A DNA stretch of 64,000 nucleotides from Palleronia pelagia (GCF_900110115.1 NZ_FOCM01000002.1:124001-188000), one strand, 5' to 3'. Numbered from the stretch's first letter, positions 35,884 to 44,041 are shown. Numbers and translations: made by a program. The notes: generated from the letters alone by a model not told the origin.

Positions 35884-37103
35884 GCGTCTACGAGAACGAA
35901 CCGGTCCGCGTGCGCGGGCAGGACTTCACGGGCTACCGTATCGCGGGCGCCATCGCGGCCGTGCTGCTGCTGATCGCGCTGGCGGTGCAGGTCTGGATGC
36001 TGTTCGACGGCTTCAACCGGACCTCCCCCGAGGTGCGATGGGGCGTCAATGCCGAGGAAAACGGCGGCAGCGCCCTGGCATCGCAGCTCTTGCAGAACCG
36101 CACGCGCCTGCAGAACGAACGCTTCCTGACCGGCCCGTCGCCCGACGGCCCCGGTGAGACCTTCAAGATCGGGCCCGAGGTGCTGCTGGACAGTGTCGAG
36201 ATGGACGACCCGGAGAGCATCCTGACCGAAAGCTGGCGTATTCCCAGCGACGAGACCTCGGCCATCCTGCGCCAGTCGGACCGTGTCATCGGCGTCTCGT
36301 CCCTGCCCTACGTGAACGCCAACCTGTTCGAGCGTCCCTTCGCCCGCGACTGGCGCTTCGGCCTGGCCGACGTGGCGACGCATATCGGGGCCTTCGCGAT
36401 CCTCGGGTTTTCCCTGATGCTCGCCCTGCTCCTGGCGATCCGCGGGCGGGTGCCCATCGCGGAAGGCAAGTCCGGCAAGAAGGTCAAGCGCTTCAACATC
36501 GTCGAACGCGCGACGCACTGGATGACGTCGGCGTCCTTCATCCTGCTGGCGTTGACCGGCATCTCCATCGCCTACGGCGACACCCTGATCCGTCCCTTCG
36601 GCCACGATTTTCTTGGGGCGGTCGGCTGGCTGGCGACCTGGGGGCATGCGCTTTTCGTGACGCCCTTCGTCCTGGGCCTGGCGATCATGTTCGTCATGTG
36701 GGTGAGCAAGAACATTCCCTCGAAACTCGACATCGCGTGGCTGAAGCGCGGTGGCGGGTTCTTCAGCGACACGCCCGATCATCCGTCGGCCCGCAAGTTC
36801 AACGCGGGCCAGAAGCTCATCTTCTGGTCGGCGATCCTCGGCGGTGGGGCGATGATCGTGACCGGCTTCTTTCTGCTGTTCCCGTTCTACTTCCTCGGGC
36901 TCGAAGCGATGAGCTGGATGATGCTGCTGCACGCGGTCTTCGCGGTGCTGCTGATCGCGATCTTCATCGGTCACATCTATATCGGCAGCGTCGGCATGCA
37001 GGGCGCCTTCTGGGCCATGTGGAACGGCGAGGTCGATCGCAACTGGGCCCGGGAACACCACGACCTGTGGCTCGACGAGGTCGAAGGGAGGGCTTCGAAA
37101 TGA
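35880..37103 (+). CDS. fdhC: Formate dehydrogenase cytochrome b556 (gamma) subunit
   Basis: A 407-aa membrane protein. An N-terminal helix (about 18-40) and a roughly 120-residue hydrophilic region precede four helices of the FdnI/FdoI type, with the heme-binding block VERATHWMTSASFILLALTG and later conserved His. It anchors the complex and reduces quinone. The N-terminal extension is longer than in the enterobacterial subunit, as seen in many alphaproteobacteria. Confidence 0.92.
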   Translation: MSVYENEPVRVRGQDFTGYRIAGAIAAVLLLIALAVQVWMLFDGFNRTSPEVRWGVNAEENGGSALASQLLQNRTRLQNERFLTGPSPDGPGETFKIGPEVLLDSVEMDDPESILTESWRIPSDETSAILRQSDRVIGVSSLPYVNANLFERPFARDWRFGLADVATHIGAFAILGFSLMLALLLAIRGRVPIAEGKSGKKVKRFNIVERATHWMTSASFILLALTGISIAYGDTLIRPFGHDFLGAVGWLATWGHALFVTPFVLGLAIMFVMWVSKNIPSKLDIAWLKRGGGFFSDTPDHPSARKFNAGQKLIFWSAILGGGAMIVTGFFLLFPFYFLGLEAMSWMMLLHAVFAVLLIAIFIGHIYIGSVGMQGAFWAMWNGEVDRNWAREHHDLWLDEVEGRASK

Positions 37104-37255
37104 TCGGTTTCCTGTCCGGAACGACAATCGCGGCGGTCCTCGCGGTTGGGACCTACATCGTCATGACGACTTTTTCCGTCACGTCGATCGAGAGGGTGAA
37201 CAACCCCTCGCTGAACGTAGGCGATCTCGACTACCGGTACACGAGCTCGCACTGA
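37100..37255 (+). CDS. Small membrane protein at the end of the formate dehydrogenase operon
   Basis: A 51-aa protein with one hydrophobic helix (residues about 6-26) and a polar tail ending DLDYRYTSSH. Its ATG overlaps the fdhC stop as ATGA, so it is translationally coupled and very likely real. The family was not recognised. By position it may be a small accessory subunit of the membrane complex. Confidence 0.65.
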   Translation: MIGFLSGTTIAAVLAVGTYIVMTTFSVTSIERVNNPSLNVGDLDYRYTSSH

Positions 37256-37482
37256 GCGCGCGTCGCAGCGTCCGCCGACACGGCGGTGGCGTCCCTGTGC
37301 AATCTCACGCCGCAGGAACTTGCATTGACATCGAGACTGGAATCCAAGGCCGCTTGAGGTCAGATACCAACCGACGGATTCTCCCAAAGAATGGAGGGAG
37401 ATCGGGTCTCAGGTCAGTGCGACTTGGCCTGCGCCGATATGCTCAGTCGTCTAGCGCGCTTGAGCATTTCTGGCTGATTGCG
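37256..37482. other. Intergenic stretch after the formate dehydrogenase operon
   Basis: About 230 bp without a supported gene. It marks the change from high-GC core DNA to more AT-rich accessory DNA. Confidence 0.4.
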
Positions 37483-37884
37483 TCATTCATCACACGGGTA
37501 TTGCACCCGCAATGTCTCCCATATCAGTTCGCCAGCCTCTTGCTCGCCTTTCTCCGGGCCTTGCGACAACACCTCAAGGACAGCCTCGACCATCTGCGCG
37601 CTTTCAACACGACCCGGAAGGCAAATACCGATCATCCGAGCAACCTCATATGTGTTGCGAGTCGGATCTGTTGGTGTCGCGTGACCTTGCATTATGAGAG
37701 CGCCCCAGATCTGACCATGGATTTGGCCGATTATGTAGCCAAGGCAATATCCAGTGCTTAGCTGATCTTGGTGAGCCGAGCACAGCTCGTGCAAGCGGCT
37801 GCCGGACATTAGAGTTTCAGACGCGCTGGTGAGAGCGGGCGCAGCCACCGCTAGGTCAGTTCCGAGAAGCGTAATCAGGTTCAC
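37483..37884 (-). CDS. Rap1a/Tai-like secreted protein, copy 1
   Basis: A 133-aa protein with an N-terminal signal-like segment (cleaved after about 20 residues). It then shows the Rap1a/Tai immunity-fold pattern: ELCSAH, YCLGYIIGQ, ICLP, and a C-terminal segment ending in VQYPC. The GTG start at 37884 has GGAG 8 nt upstream. Proteins of this fold neutralise type VI secretion effectors in some species, but many are orphans with unknown roles. No effector or T6SS gene is in this window. It pairs with a paralogue 300 bp away. Confidence 0.65.
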   Translation of the reverse strand: MNLITLLGTDLAVAAPALTSASETLMSGSRLHELCSAHQDQLSTGYCLGYIIGQIHGQIWGALIMQGHATPTDPTRNTYEVARMIGICLPGRVESAQMVEAVLEVLSQGPEKGEQEAGELIWETLRVQYPCDE

Positions 37885-38184
37885 GATTTCACTCCATGTC
37901 AGCCAAACAAAACCTGCATCGACAAACGCCGAACCTTCAAACTTAGCTCTAAGCGCTTTTCACCGCGTCACCTATCGGTCACAGAACGAACGCCACGATA
38001 GGAGCAACCCGCAACGTAGGCTCCATTCGCGAAAGACTTGGTCGGGATGCGGATATAGTACATGGACTCGACCAGCAGCAAACCGGCATGCATACGTACC
38101 TATGGACGGCTCGTGACTAGTCGCGTGGATAATCCGACCAGGGGTGCGTCGCCGTGCAAGTGAAAGTGAAAGTCTCGTGCCCTG
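37885..38184. other. Gap between the two Rap1a/Tai-like genes
   Basis: 300 bp with no supported gene. It should hold the promoter for copy 1. Confidence 0.4.
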
Positions 38185-38610
38185 CTACTCTGGGCAGGGA
38201 AAGGCGTTTTGCAGCGAGCGCCATACTATCAACCGGGCTGACTCATGTCGTAGCTCCGGGAACTCATCCATGTAATTCACCACTACCGCAACCAGCTGCT
38301 CGTTGGACGCCTCTGACGGCGTGCAGTGCGTCAAGCTCGAAGAAATGGCCGAATTAAGGTCTGATACGCTAGCGTCGGGCATCGTTCCTCTCAACGCCAG
38401 CATAGCACCCCAGCTTTGCCCTTCCACCTGAGCAACAACGTATCCGACGCAAAACCCTGCGAACACCAGATCATCCTGAGCGGTGCATGTGCGATATGAC
38501 TCGTTCCCTGAGATCTGCTGCGCCGGTAACGGCGGCGGGGCCAAGGAAAGAGCGCAGGTTGTCATAGCAACTATCGCGTTGCCAATGGCTCTTAGCTTTC
38601 TGCACGTCAT
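38185..38610 (-). CDS. Rap1a/Tai-like secreted protein, copy 2
   Basis: A 141-aa protein with a Sec signal (AIGNAIVAMTTCALSL) and the same core as copy 1: TCTAQD, FCVGYVVAQVEGQSWGA, a central HCTPSEASNEQLV-like stretch and NAFPC at the end. The spacing of the conserved Cys matches copy 1, supporting paralogy. Another ATG at 38631 would add 7 residues. Neither start has a strong ribosome site at normal spacing. It may be an orphan immunity protein or an unrelated exported protein with this fold. Confidence 0.6.
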   Translation of the reverse strand: MTCRKLRAIGNAIVAMTTCALSLAPPPLPAQQISGNESYRTCTAQDDLVFAGFCVGYVVAQVEGQSWGAMLALRGTMPDASVSDLNSAISSSLTHCTPSEASNEQLVAVVVNYMDEFPELRHESARLIVWRSLQNAFPCPE

Positions 38611-38979
38611 GCTCCCACGTTGGCGAGCCATGTGTTGAGGGTCAAGGTTACACGTCGGCAAGCATCAAGCTTCGGCTTGGCGGTCAAAATGGGGGACGCG
38701 GTAAGCCACCTTAAGTACACCTTCCTGAATTTAAATGTATTTATCAAATTTCGTGGCGGAGCGAAGGGAGCGCCTGAAAACTCTGCTGGAAGTAGCGGTC
38801 GGGATCCATTCTGAAATCGGCGAATCCAAGGAGGTTCTGTTCAACACCCGTGCCTACGCTTGCTTGCGCTCATTGAGAAACAAAGCATGATCAAAACAGA
38901 TACAAACCAAGAGCATTATGTCCGCCATTGCCAGTTCATGGCCACAGAGGATGGTCAGCGCGACGCCGTCTGTCGAGCT
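38611..38979. other. AT-richer intergenic region before the toxin-antitoxin locus
   Basis: No supported gene in about 370 bp. It contains one copy (38889-38924) of a 36-bp imperfect direct repeat whose partner lies at 43848-43883. Confidence 0.4.
38889..38924. repeat. Imperfect 36-bp direct repeat, left copy
   Basis: It begins GATCAAAACAGATACAAAC and ends TGTCCG. It matches 43848-43883 at 28 of 36 positions without gaps. The two copies flank the toxin-antitoxin and recombinase/ParB genes and may be old element ends. Confidence 0.55.
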
Positions 38980-39291
38980 CTATCCGAAGAAATCCTCCTT
39001 GAAACGATCAATCTGGTGCATCCGCTCGTGAAGGATTGTGACGATGCCGATATCGCCATTCGACAGGTGCCTCCAATACACGAAATGTCGCTCGTACCGC
39101 AAGAAATACCCCTCCACTCCGAATTCGGCTGGCACGGCCAGCGAATGCACACCGCGCGTTTCGATCTGCTCGAACGCGGCGAACAAGCCCGTGATGTAGG
39201 TCTCGGCCTGCGCCTCGCCCCACGTGTCACGCGTGTATCGATAGATTTCGTCGAGACGGACGGACGCCGCCTCCTGGATCCGGATCGCCAT
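38980..39291 (-). CDS. parE: RelE/ParE-family toxin
   Basis: A 103-aa protein with the ParE pattern: LDEIYRYTRDTWGEAQAETYI at the N-terminus, a central strand and YWRHLSNGDIGIVTILHERM near the end. ParE toxins inhibit gyrase, while RelE types cleave mRNA. The sequence fits ParE better. The antitoxin gene lies just upstream on the same strand with a 4-bp gap. It may stabilise the adjacent mobile cassette. Confidence 0.85.
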   Translation of the reverse strand: MAIRIQEAASVRLDEIYRYTRDTWGEAQAETYITGLFAAFEQIETRGVHSLAVPAEFGVEGYFLRYERHFVYWRHLSNGDIGIVTILHERMHQIDRFKEDFFG

Positions 39292-39295
39292 GCGC

Positions 39296-39550
39296 TCAGA
39301 TCCGGTTCCGGACGATCACCTCGGCGGCCGTCAGGGGCTTGTAACTCTCCTCGGGCGCGGCGAAGGCACGGTTCAACTCGGCCTTCAGCCGATCGAACGC
39401 CTCACGCTCGACGCGCTCCTTGTCGCGACGGATCAGATCGCGGATGTACTCGCTGACGTTCTCATAGGCGCCGTCCTCGCCGACATTGGTCGCGACGAAC
39501 TCGCTGAGCGCGCCGCTGACGCGCACGGTCATGGTGGTGGTCCGAGACAT
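39296..39550 (-). CDS. parD: ParD/RHH-family antitoxin
   Basis: An 84-aa protein with an N-terminal ribbon-helix-helix (TMTVRVSGALSEFVATNV, then ENVSEYIRDLIRRDKERV) and a C-terminal toxin-binding tail. It is first in the operon, as usual. It probably binds the imperfect palindrome just upstream (39572-39598) and represses the pair. Confidence 0.85.
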   Translation of the reverse strand: MSRTTTMTVRVSGALSEFVATNVGEDGAYENVSEYIRDLIRRDKERVEREAFDRLKAELNRAFAAPEESYKPLTAAEVIVRNRI

Positions 39551-39571
39551 GGCGCTCTCCCTAGGTCGTGT

Positions 39572-39598
39572 GTGTTCAAGATAACCAATATCGAACAC
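39572..39598. promoter_or_regulatory. Probable ParD operator
   Basis: GTGTTC and GAACAC flank an inner GATA/TATC pair, giving a two-tier inverted repeat about 22 bp upstream of the antitoxin start. RHH antitoxins bind such sites. Confidence 0.5.
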
Positions 39599-39634
39599 GA
39601 AACAAGGGGCACGCTCGCCGGGTGGCGGTCCTGC

Positions 39635-39946
39635 CTACCCTTCTCCATCCTCGAGAACCAGGCGATCTGCCATCGTCAGCAACAGAACCAGCACAACGTC
39701 CGAATGCCGCGCGAGCGACACCAGGTGCTCGCCGCTCGGCCCACGCTCGCCTGCGAACCAGTATTTCACCGTCCTCTCGCTGGCCCCAGTCCACCTCATG
39801 GCGGACTTGATCGCCCGGTGGGTCGATCCGAGTTCCGCGTGCAACGCCATCGCCACGGCCGCGCGATAATCGCCCGGAACATCCTCGGGGTGCACAAATG
39901 TGCCCATCTTCGGCACAACTGTGCCCATCTTCACCCGCATCTTCAT
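39635..39946 (-). CDS. Small helix-turn-helix protein divergent from the serine recombinase
   Basis: A 103-aa protein. A basic N-terminus (MKMRVKMG) is followed by helical segments. TGASERTVKYWFAGERGPSGEHLVSLARHSD looks like an HTH with the recognition helix at about residues 55-65. It is divergent from the recombinase with 246 bp between them, so it may be the cassette's regulator. I recall similar short proteins beside recombinase/ParB cassettes in alphaproteobacteria but cannot confirm that here. Confidence 0.6.
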   Translation of the reverse strand: MKMRVKMGTVVPKMGTFVHPEDVPGDYRAAVAMALHAELGSTHRAIKSAMRWTGASERTVKYWFAGERGPSGEHLVSLARHSDVVLVLLLTMADRLVLEDGEG

Positions 39947-40192
39947 GTGTTTCTCCGCTAAATGTCTGGAGAGACATGAAAACCGCAGAATCCGTCTGCG
40001 CCCGTGACGGGCCGGTCTGGAAAGCTGCGGCGGGCATCCGCACTTCCGAAGGTGAGGAATATGAACGGCAGAACCGGAACGCCGGCGCATGGACGCATGA
40101 GAGGGCCAATGCGCCTCGCCGCCCGCCGAGGCACAGCGCGGCACCCGCAACGGGCTTGCCGGGGCTTCGCGCTGTGAACAGGGGCACGGTGA
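39947..40192. promoter_or_regulatory. Divergent region upstream of the serine recombinase
   Basis: 246 bp between divergent genes. An open frame at 39976-40227 exists but has a low-complexity product and overlaps the recombinase start, so it is not called as a gene. Confidence 0.4.
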
Positions 40193-41764
40193 ATGGCAGG
40201 TCAAAGCGGCAACACAGGAGCGGGTAGCACGGCGGCCGAACAAGACGTCCCAGCTGTCGCCTACGTCCGGATGTCGACAGACCACCAGAAATACTCGACC
40301 GAAAATCAGCTGGACGTCATTCGCAAGTATGCCGAAACCCGCGGCCTGACGATCCTGCGAACTTTCGAGGACTCCGGGCGATCCGGCCTGCGGCTCGATG
40401 GCCGGGAGGCCTTGCAGAACCTGATGGCCGAGGTCCAATCCGGCCAGGCCGATTTCAAGGCGATCCTCGTTTATGATGTCAGCCGCTGGGGCCGGTTTCA
40501 GGATGCCGACGAGGGCGCCTATCACGAGCACGTCTGTTCCCGCGCCGGGATCCGGGTCCACTACTGCGGCGAGCAGTTCGAGAACGACGGCAGCATCGGC
40601 TCGAACCTCCTGAAAACCGTGAAGCGGGTCATGGCCGGCGAGTACAGCCGCGAGCTGTCGGTGAAGGTCTTCGCCGGGCAGTGCCGCCTGGTGGAACTCG
40701 GCTATCGCCAGGGCGGTGCCGCCGGATACGGCCTGCGTCGAGTGCTGATCGACGAGCATGGCAATCCGAAGGGCGAGCTGTCGCGCGGCGAGCAAAAAAG
40801 CCTCCAGACCGACCGCGTGATCCTGGTGCCCGGCCCCGAGGAGGAGCAGCGGGTCGTTCAGCGCATGTACGAGATGTTCGTCAACGAGGGGCGGCCGGAG
40901 AGCGAGATCGCGGAGGTCCTCAACGGGGAAGGACACCGGACCGATCTTGATCGGCCTTGGACCCGGGCGACTGTCCATCAGGTGCTGACCAACGAAAAGT
41001 ACATCGGGAACAACGTCTTCAACAAGGTGTCGTTCAAGCTGAAGCAGCGCCGTGTTGTGAACCCACGGGATATGTGGATCCGAGCGGAGGGCGCGTTCCC
41101 GGCTATCGTCGACAAGGCCCTTTTCCTGCGGGCTCGGGAAATCGTCGACGCCCGCAGCCGCCATTTCTCCGACGAAGAACTTCTCGATGCCTTGCGCGCG
41201 ATCCTCAAGCGGCAAGGCATGCTCTCGGGGCTGATCATCGACGAGGAGGATGATCTTCCGTCCTCGAGCGCCTACCGCAGCCGCTTCGGCAGCCTGCTCC
41301 GCGCCTACCGGCTGATCGGCTACGAGCCAGACCGCGACTACAGCTATATCGAGATCAACCGCGCTCTGCGACAGGCGCATCCGCAGGTGGTGGCCGAGAT
41401 CATCGCCGGGGTCACGCGGCACGGCGGGCGGGCTGTCCAGGACCCGGATACCGACCTTATTCGCGTCAACGACGAGTTCACCGTGTCCATCGTGCTGGCC
41501 CGCTGCACGGCGACGGCGGCCGGCTCGCTGCGCTGGCGCATCCGTCTCGACACCGGCCTGGTTCCCGACATCACGATCGCCGTGCGCATGGACGAGGTGA
41601 ACGAGGTACCGCGCGACTACTACGTGCTGCCCAGCATCGACATGACCTTCGGGAAGCTGAAATTCGCCGAGCAGAATGGGCTCGCGCTGGACGCGTACCG
41701 GTTCAACACGCTCGATTTCTTCTACGCGCTCGCCTCGCGGGCCAGGATCGCGGAGGTGGCGTGA
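40193..41764 (+). CDS. Large serine recombinase
   Basis: A 523-aa recombinase. The N-terminal resolvase domain has YVRMSTDHQ with nucleophile S28 and the conserved Arg in DVSRWGRF and SGRSG. A Recombinase domain follows (GLRR, EEEQRVVQRMYEMFVNEG, WTRATVHQVLTNEKYIGNNVF). The C-terminal part lacks an obvious Cys-rich zinc ribbon and instead has an uncharacterised about 200-residue region. It would catalyse site-specific integration or inversion. The ATG at 40193 is preceded by a GGGG stretch. The stop overlaps the next start (TGATG). Confidence 0.9.
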   Translation: MAGQSGNTGAGSTAAEQDVPAVAYVRMSTDHQKYSTENQLDVIRKYAETRGLTILRTFEDSGRSGLRLDGREALQNLMAEVQSGQADFKAILVYDVSRWGRFQDADEGAYHEHVCSRAGIRVHYCGEQFENDGSIGSNLLKTVKRVMAGEYSRELSVKVFAGQCRLVELGYRQGGAAGYGLRRVLIDEHGNPKGELSRGEQKSLQTDRVILVPGPEEEQRVVQRMYEMFVNEGRPESEIAEVLNGEGHRTDLDRPWTRATVHQVLTNEKYIGNNVFNKVSFKLKQRRVVNPRDMWIRAEGAFPAIVDKALFLRAREIVDARSRHFSDEELLDALRAILKRQGMLSGLIIDEEDDLPSSSAYRSRFGSLLRAYRLIGYEPDRDYSYIEINRALRQAHPQVVAEIIAGVTRHGGRAVQDPDTDLIRVNDEFTVSIVLARCTATAAGSLRWRIRLDTGLVPDITIAVRMDEVNEVPRDYYVLPSIDMTFGKLKFAEQNGLALDAYRFNTLDFFYALASRARIAEVA

Positions 41765-42672
41765 TGCCCGACGACATGGAGCCGACCAGCCAGAAGCAGG
41801 TGACCCTGATCCCTTGTGACCGGATCCGGATCCTCAACCCCCGCGTCCGAAATCGGCGCACCTTCGAGGCGATGGTGGAGAACATCTCGCGCATCGGCCT
41901 GAAGCGACCGATCACCGTGGCGCCGCGCGCCGGGACGGACCCGCAGGAGTATGACCTCGTCTGCGGTCAGGGCCGCCTCGAGGCCTTCATCGAACTCAAG
42001 CAGGACAACATCCCGGCCATCGTGATCGAGGCCGACGAGAGCGATTGCCTCGTCATGAGCCTCGTGGAGAACTGCGCAAGGCGGCAGCACAACCCGATCG
42101 ATCTGATGCGCGAGATCGGCTCGCTTCGCGAACGCGGCTACAACGACCGCCAGATCGGCGAGAAGATCGGGGTCTCCTACGAATACGTGAACATGATCGC
42201 CGGGCTGCTGGAGAAGGGCGAGGAGCGCCTCGTCTCCGCCGTGGAGACTGGACTGCTGCCGCTCAACCTCGCCATCCAGATCTCCAAGACCGACGCCAAG
42301 GGCGCGCAGAAGGCGCTGATGGACGCCTACACTCAGAAAAAGCTGCGTGGCCGGAAGCTGACGCTTGTGCGCCGCCTGATCCAGCAGCGCGAGCTCCGCG
42401 GGCCCCAGATCAAGAGCAATGCGCTCGGGCGGAGGGTGGCGAAACGCGCGCTGACCAGCGAGGGACTTGTCCGAGCCTATCAGCAGGAGGCGGCACGTCA
42501 GAAACTGCTGATCAAGAAGGCCGAACTCGCGCAGAGCCGACTCATGTTCGTGCGGGAGGCCTTCCGGAAGTTGTGCGCGGACGAGCACTTCATGACGCTG
42601 CTGCGGGCCGAGGGTCTGGAGACGATGCCCGCCGATCTCGCGCAGGCGGTTACCGACGGACCCTTGTCATGA
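41764..42672 (+). CDS. ParB/RepB-like protein 1
   Basis: A 302-aa protein with a ParB N-terminal domain: VTLIPCDRIRI, GLKRPITVAP, GQGRLEAF in place of the canonical GERRxRA box, and LVENCARRQHNPIDLM like ParB box II. A central HTH follows (NDRQIGEKIGVSYEYVNMIAGLL) and the C-terminus is helical and Lys/Arg-rich. Loss of the GERR motif suggests altered CTP use or loss of it. Between a recombinase and a second ParB, it may guide the recombination machinery rather than segregate DNA. A GTG one codon earlier is another possible start. Confidence 0.85.
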   Translation: MPDDMEPTSQKQVTLIPCDRIRILNPRVRNRRTFEAMVENISRIGLKRPITVAPRAGTDPQEYDLVCGQGRLEAFIELKQDNIPAIVIEADESDCLVMSLVENCARRQHNPIDLMREIGSLRERGYNDRQIGEKIGVSYEYVNMIAGLLEKGEERLVSAVETGLLPLNLAIQISKTDAKGAQKALMDAYTQKKLRGRKLTLVRRLIQQRELRGPQIKSNALGRRVAKRALTSEGLVRAYQQEAARQKLLIKKAELAQSRLMFVREAFRKLCADEHFMTLLRAEGLETMPADLAQAVTDGPLS

Positions 42673-43586
42673 AACGGGGTGCGGACAAACGCGCGGCCAG
42701 CGTCAATCACGGCTTCGAAGACGACTGTGTCACGCTGCCGATCGACGTGATCTTGCCCCTGCGAACCCTCGGCAAGAGCGCAAAATCCAGCCGAAAGTAC
42801 CGGCAGATCGTCGCCTCCATCGCCCAGATCGGGATCGTCGAACCGCCAGTCGTCGTCCCGAACCCCGACAAATCCGCCACCTGGTTGTTGCTCGACGGGC
42901 ACCTGCGGATCGAGGCTTTGAAGGATGACGGCGTGCAAGAGGTGGAATGCCTCGTGTCCACCGACGATGAGGCGTTCACCTACAACCGGCAGGTCAGCCG
43001 CCTTGCGCCGATCCAGGAGCACAGGATGATCCGCAAGGCGATCGAGCGCGGCGTACCCGAGGAGAAGATCGCAGCCGCGCTCGATCTCGGCACGCGCAGC
43101 ATCCAGAAGAAGATCAAGCTGCTCGATGGCATCTCCGAGGAAGCCATTGCCATCCTGAAAGACAAGCCTGCTACGGGCGCCGTGTTCGACGCGCTTCGCA
43201 AGATGAAGACCATGCGCCAGATCGAGGCTGCCGAGCTTCTGGTCAACGCGAACAACTACTCCGTCGCCTACGTGAAGGCGATCCTCGCCGGCACGCCACA
43301 GGCACAGCTTGTCGAGTCGTCCAAGCCGAAGAAGGTAAAAGGCATCACACCCGAGGCGATGGCGCGGATGGAACAGGAGCTGGCCCGCCTGCAGGAGGGC
43401 ATCGCCTCGATCCAGGACACGTACGGCCAGGATCACCTGCATCTGACCGTGATCAAGGCTTACGTCAGCAGGCTGCTCGGGAACGCCAGGGTCGTTCGTT
43501 ACCTCATGCAGACGCGACCCGAATTCCTGTCCGAGTTTCAGACGATTGCCGAGTTGGACTCCGTCATGCCGGCCGACGCGGAATAG
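42669..43586 (+). CDS. ParB/RepB-like protein 2
   Basis: A 305-aa second ParB-like protein, clearly divergent from the first. It has LPIDVILPLRTLG, the box-like LLDGHLRIEAL (GHLR replacing GERR), NRQVSRLAPIQEHRMI, an HTH (PEEKIAAALDLGTRSIQKKIKLL) and a C-terminal helical region with a possible coiled coil (EQELARLQEGIASIQDTY). Its ATG overlaps the stop of ParB1 (ATGA), so they are produced together and probably interact. No ParA gene is near. Confidence 0.85.
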   Translation: MKRGADKRAASVNHGFEDDCVTLPIDVILPLRTLGKSAKSSRKYRQIVASIAQIGIVEPPVVVPNPDKSATWLLLDGHLRIEALKDDGVQEVECLVSTDDEAFTYNRQVSRLAPIQEHRMIRKAIERGVPEEKIAAALDLGTRSIQKKIKLLDGISEEAIAILKDKPATGAVFDALRKMKTMRQIEAAELLVNANNYSVAYVKAILAGTPQAQLVESSKPKKVKGITPEAMARMEQELARLQEGIASIQDTYGQDHLHLTVIKAYVSRLLGNARVVRYLMQTRPEFLSEFQTIAELDSVMPADAE

Positions 43587-43965
43587 CTGGCACGGCAGAC
43601 TTGATGGGGACCCGGACCCGATAAGCGCGGGGACCGCGGGAGACGCCGGACTGTGGGCCGGATCGAGCGCGGCGGTGGGGATGGCGGCGAACCCGCTCGG
43701 GGCCCACCAGGCTGGCTTGAGTTTTCGCCGGCCGCGCGGCCGCGCTCGTGGCTGCGTTTCTTCGGGGCGTGTCGGAGGCCGGGCAACTTCGGCACGCCCA
43801 CCCGCCATTTCTTCTCGCTACTACTCGGTTGCGACTGAACAGAACACGATCAAAGCAAATACAAAGCGGGAGCAAAGTGTCCGACCGAGACTTTCAAACG
43901 CATGATTCTAAGGGGAATCGTAGCCATCGGTTATTGCTGTGAATCCTATCGTAATCCCGCGAAAT
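43587..43965. other. Gap between the recombinase/ParB cassette and the tRNA-Ser island
   Basis: About 380 bp. The first part is GC-rich and non-coding as far as I can see. The second part is AT-richer and contains the right copy of the 36-bp imperfect repeat (43848-43883). Confidence 0.45.
43848..43883. repeat. Imperfect 36-bp direct repeat, right copy
   Basis: Partner of 38889-38924 (28 of 36 identical), in the same orientation. It lies about 260 bp after the second ParB gene. Confidence 0.55.
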
Positions 43966-44003
43966 CGGAGGAGGTGGGATTCGAACCCACGGTAGGCTTT
44001 CAC
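43966..44003. repeat. attL: 38-bp duplication of the tRNA-Ser 3' end
   Basis: It is identical over 38 bp to 50123-50160, inside the intact tRNA-Ser gene. It covers the discriminator, acceptor 3' strand, T-arm and part of the variable arm, but lacks the CCA and the rest of the tRNA. The integrase gene begins about 80 bp away. It marks the distal end of the integrated island. Confidence 0.92.
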
Positions 44004-44041
44004 GCTTTCTCTACTTAACTTTAGGCCTCTACAGGCCCAAA

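Larger units (their letters stand above)
39635..43586. mobile_element. HTH / serine recombinase / dual-ParB cassette
   Basis: Four genes appear to form a unit: an HTH protein (minus), and then a large serine recombinase and two ParB-like proteins whose starts and stops overlap (plus). No ParA, relaxase or conjugation gene is present. Imperfect direct repeats at 38889-38924 and 43848-43883 flank the cassette together with the parDE pair. The unit is inferred, and its boundaries are uncertain. Confidence 0.5.

Noticed and set aside
39976-40227. 83-aa open frame ahead of the serine recombinase
   Set aside because: It overlaps the recombinase start, the product is low-complexity and no ribosome site was convincing.
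43837-43860. GAACAGAAC as a possible LexA box
   Set aside because: The alphaproteobacterial LexA box needs GAAC/GTTC repeats with 7-bp spacing; here the spacing is 1 bp.
43966-44003. Second tRNA-Ser gene
   Set aside because: Only the 3' 38 bp are present without CCA, anticodon or 5' half; it is an att duplication.
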